This document shows, one piece after another, positions 5,061 to 7,093 of a stretch of 7,093 bases of DNA. The first letter of the stretch is position 1. Each line of letters starts with the position of its first letter. The notes beneath the pieces are model-generated. The model ran no database searches, was not told the DNA's origin, and worked only from the letters and a program-made list of their open reading frames with translations. This DNA comes from Candidatus Zixiibacteriota bacterium. Lineage in GTDB: Bacteria; Zixibacteria; MSB-5A5; GN15; PGXB01. The translations under genes and the position numbers were made by a program. The DNA lies in assembly GCA_024230695.1 (NCBI GenBank), contig JAAERC010000900.1, positions 1 through 7,093 of the forward strand. Reading direction: 5' to 3'.

Positions 5061-7093
5061 ATGCCGGCTAAAAAAGTTAAGAAAATAAAAAAAGTAAGTG
5101 CTGTAAAAGAGCTGAAACCAAAAGATCTTTCGCCCATAATTAATCCCAAAAAACTAAAGATTAAATCATCGGCAGATATAGCACCATGCCGAGGAATAAT
5201 CGGTCAGTCAAAAGCGGAAAAATCTATTAAACTGGGATTAAAAGTCAAAAGCAAAGGTTATAATGTTTTTGTTACAGGGTTGACCGGTACCGGTCGTTCC
5301 TCAACAATCAAACATCTGTTGGAAAATATAGATTCCAAAAAACCGAAACTGAATGATATTTGTTATGTTAATAATTTCAGCGATCCCGATTGTCCATTGG
5401 CTTTATCATTTAAAGCGGGTGAGGGACGACAGTTTAAAAAAGAAGTTGAGTATATAGTTAATTCGTTACGAAAGGCTGTTCCCAAAATATTTACCGGTGA
5501 GGATTTTAAAGACAAAAGAAACCGATTAATCAATGATTATTCAAATCGGCAGAAAATCATCCTGAGCAAATTTGAAAATAAGATGGCAGAGAGCGGTTTT
5601 GTTATGGTCCAGCTTCAATCCGGAGAAGGCACTGTCAGAACCGAATTACAGCCATTAATAGACAAAGAACCGGCTTCAATTGAAAAGCTTGAACATCTCG
5701 TACATGAAGGTAAATTCTCTAAAGAACGTTTGGATAAAATAGAAATCACGCGGAATCAGTTACGCCGTGAAATGGATCAGGTTGCGACCCAATCTAAAAA
5801 ACTAAGCGCCAAATTAGAAACTGCACTTGAAGAGCTGGATTATTCATTTATTTCGCCGCTTGTGACCGATAAATATGATGTTCTAAAAAAGAAATATACC
5901 GAAAAAAGAGCAGCCGATTATCTTGAATCGGCCAAACGGGCTCTACTCAACGACCTGGACCGTTTTAAGGAAGCGCGTCCTCGTCGCGGTGAAGAGGAAC
6001 CGCCGTCGTTCAGAAAAAAAGAGCCATTTGAAGAATTTGCTATCAATTTGGTTCTTGACAACAGTAAGACCAAAAAGGTCCCAGTTATTATAGAACACTC
6101 TCCATCATATCGTAATCTTTTTGGGACATTAGAAAGAGTTGTTGATCGCTTTGGTTACTGGAAAACCGATTTTTCTCGGATTAAATCAGGATCATTGCTT
6201 CGCGCTTCGGGTGGTTTTCTTGTTATTAATGCTATTGACCTATTCTCAGAAACTGGTGTTTGGCAGCCATTAAAAAGAACTTTGACTACTGGAGACCTTG
6301 AAATCGCCGGTTATGATCCATTCTATATGATGGCGGGTTCGGCGCTAAAGCCTGAACCGATTCCGATTAATATTAAGGTTGTTTTAATCGGCGACAGGCG
6401 TATTTATCATTCACTTTGGAACTATGAAGAAGATTTCAAAAAAATCTTCAAAATCAAGGCGGAATTTGATCATGCAATGGATCTAAATGATAAATCGCTG
6501 AAAGCTTATATTTCGTTTATCAGGAGAGTAACCGACGATGAATCTCTTCCTCCGTTTGATGTTGAGGCGCTTGAGGAAGTCGCAATTTTTGGATCCCGCC
6601 TGGCAGGTCGAAAAGATCAACTCTCAACGCAGTTTTCATATATTGCCGATATTGTCAGGGAAGCTGGATTTCATGCAATTGACAAAAAACATAAAATGGT
6701 TACTCAAAAAGATATTCGTCGGGCAATACGCCAAAAAATTGAACGGGTCAATCTTGCCGAAACAAAAGTTCAGGATATGTATGACAACAATACTTACCTG
6801 ATCAATATCAGTGGCAAAAAGATCGGACAGATAAATGGGTTGGCCGTTTATGGAAACGGTGAATATAGTTTTGGTCGACCAACGCGGATCACCGTTAGAA
6901 CGTCGGTTGGAAGAGCCGGAATTGTAAATATTGAACGAGAGGCCGATCTTTCGGGACCGATTCATAATAAGGGTGTTTTGGTATTAACAGGTTATCTTCG
7001 AGGCAAATTTGCCCAGGAAAAACCATTAGTTATGTCGGCTTCGATCTGTTTCGAACAATCGTACTCCGGTGTTGATGGGGATTCGGCATCATC
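5061..7093 (+). CDS. Lon-related ATP-dependent protease (AAA_32 / YcbZ-like), C-terminus beyond window
   Basis: The frame is open for 677 codons to the window edge; the family is usually near 800 residues. A Lys-rich N-terminus (3-21) precedes the conserved GQSKAEKSIKLGL segment (48-60) and GYNVFVTG, then a Walker A-like loop GLTGTGRSS at 73-81, with Arg where Lys is usual. Residues about 125-305 form the long helical, coiled-coil-like insert of this family. NLFGTLERV (352-360) and the Walker B-like GGFLVINAID (384-393) follow, then KVVLIGDRRIYHSL (439-452) and SRLAGRKDQLSTQF (512-525), the likely sensor-2 helix. The protease domain starts near 575 (GQINGLAVYGNGEYSFGRP) and reaches the catalytic serine, Ser675, in DGDSAS. 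The partner lysine lies outside the window. The protein should be a cytosolic ATP-driven serine-lysine protease. It is not classical LonA, because the LonA N-terminal domain is absent. Substrates are unknown. Confidence 0.92.
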   Translation, partial: MPAKKVKKIKKVSAVKELKPKDLSPIINPKKLKIKSSADIAPCRGIIGQSKAEKSIKLGLKVKSKGYNVFVTGLTGTGRSSTIKHLLENIDSKKPKLNDICYVNNFSDPDCPLALSFKAGEGRQFKKEVEYIVNSLRKAVPKIFTGEDFKDKRNRLINDYSNRQKIILSKFENKMAESGFVMVQLQSGEGTVRTELQPLIDKEPASIEKLEHLVHEGKFSKERLDKIEITRNQLRREMDQVATQSKKLSAKLETALEELDYSFISPLVTDKYDVLKKKYTEKRAADYLESAKRALLNDLDRFKEARPRRGEEEPPSFRKKEPFEEFAINLVLDNSKTKKVPVIIEHSPSYRNLFGTLERVVDRFGYWKTDFSRIKSGSLLRASGGFLVINAIDLFSETGVWQPLKRTLTTGDLEIAGYDPFYMMAGSALKPEPIPINIKVVLIGDRRIYHSLWNYEEDFKKIFKIKAEFDHAMDLNDKSLKAYISFIRRVTDDESLPPFDVEALEEVAIFGSRLAGRKDQLSTQFSYIADIVREAGFHAIDKKHKMVTQKDIRRAIRQKIERVNLAETKVQDMYDNNTYLINISGKKIGQINGLAVYGNGEYSFGRPTRITVRTSVGRAGIVNIEREADLSGPIHNKGVLVLTGYLRGKFAQEKPLVMSASICFEQSYSGVDGDSAS

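Noticed and set aside
6538..6801. 87-codon plus-strand ORF
   Set aside because: It is a shadow frame of the Lon-related protease; the protease frame matches the family throughout this stretch.
6636..6965. 109-codon minus-strand ORF
   Set aside because: It is antisense to the protease domain of the Lon-related gene, with no ribosome binding site or family match.

Overview
The window looks like AT-rich chromosomal DNA from a Gram-negative-type bacterium. It combines a long cytoplasmic multi-PAS/LuxR regulator of a kind I associate with Desulfobacterota and neighbouring candidate phyla, a DUF1566 (Lcl_C) surface-type protein, a tRNA-Glu and a Lon-related AAA+ protease. The sequence alone does not settle the phylum. 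I see no phage, transposase, CRISPR or toxin-antitoxin genes.

Layout, left to right. Bases 1-162 (minus strand) hold the start of a small exported protein that runs off the window. Bases 163-406 are AT-rich and non-coding, with helically spaced TTGACTATT-type repeats. Bases 407-3580 (minus) encode a 1057-residue protein with about seven PAS domains and a C-terminal LuxR-type DNA-binding domain, but no histidine kinase. Bases 3581-3879 are mostly intergenic and contain one doubtful 60-codon ORF. Bases 3880-4641 (minus) encode a DUF1566 protein that appears to have lost its signal peptide and the front half of its first domain. Bases 4642-4863 are a non-coding leader with a dyad inside a candidate promoter. 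Bases 4864-4936 (minus) are tRNA-Glu(CTC). Bases 4937-5060 carry back-to-back promoters, for the tRNA on the minus strand and the protease on the plus strand. From 5061 to the window end (plus) runs a Lon-related ATP-dependent protease, cut just after its catalytic serine.

The genes do not form an obvious pathway. The PAS-LuxR protein reads as a one-component sensor-regulator whose targets could include its neighbours, but nothing proves this. The protease and the tRNA look like housekeeping genes sharing a divergent promoter region. I found no convincing new multi-gene system. The points most worth checking are the truncated DUF1566 gene beside the tRNA, the promoter-embedded dyad upstream of it, the phased repeats at 301-340, the cysteine-rich first PAS domain, and the Arg in the protease Walker A motif.
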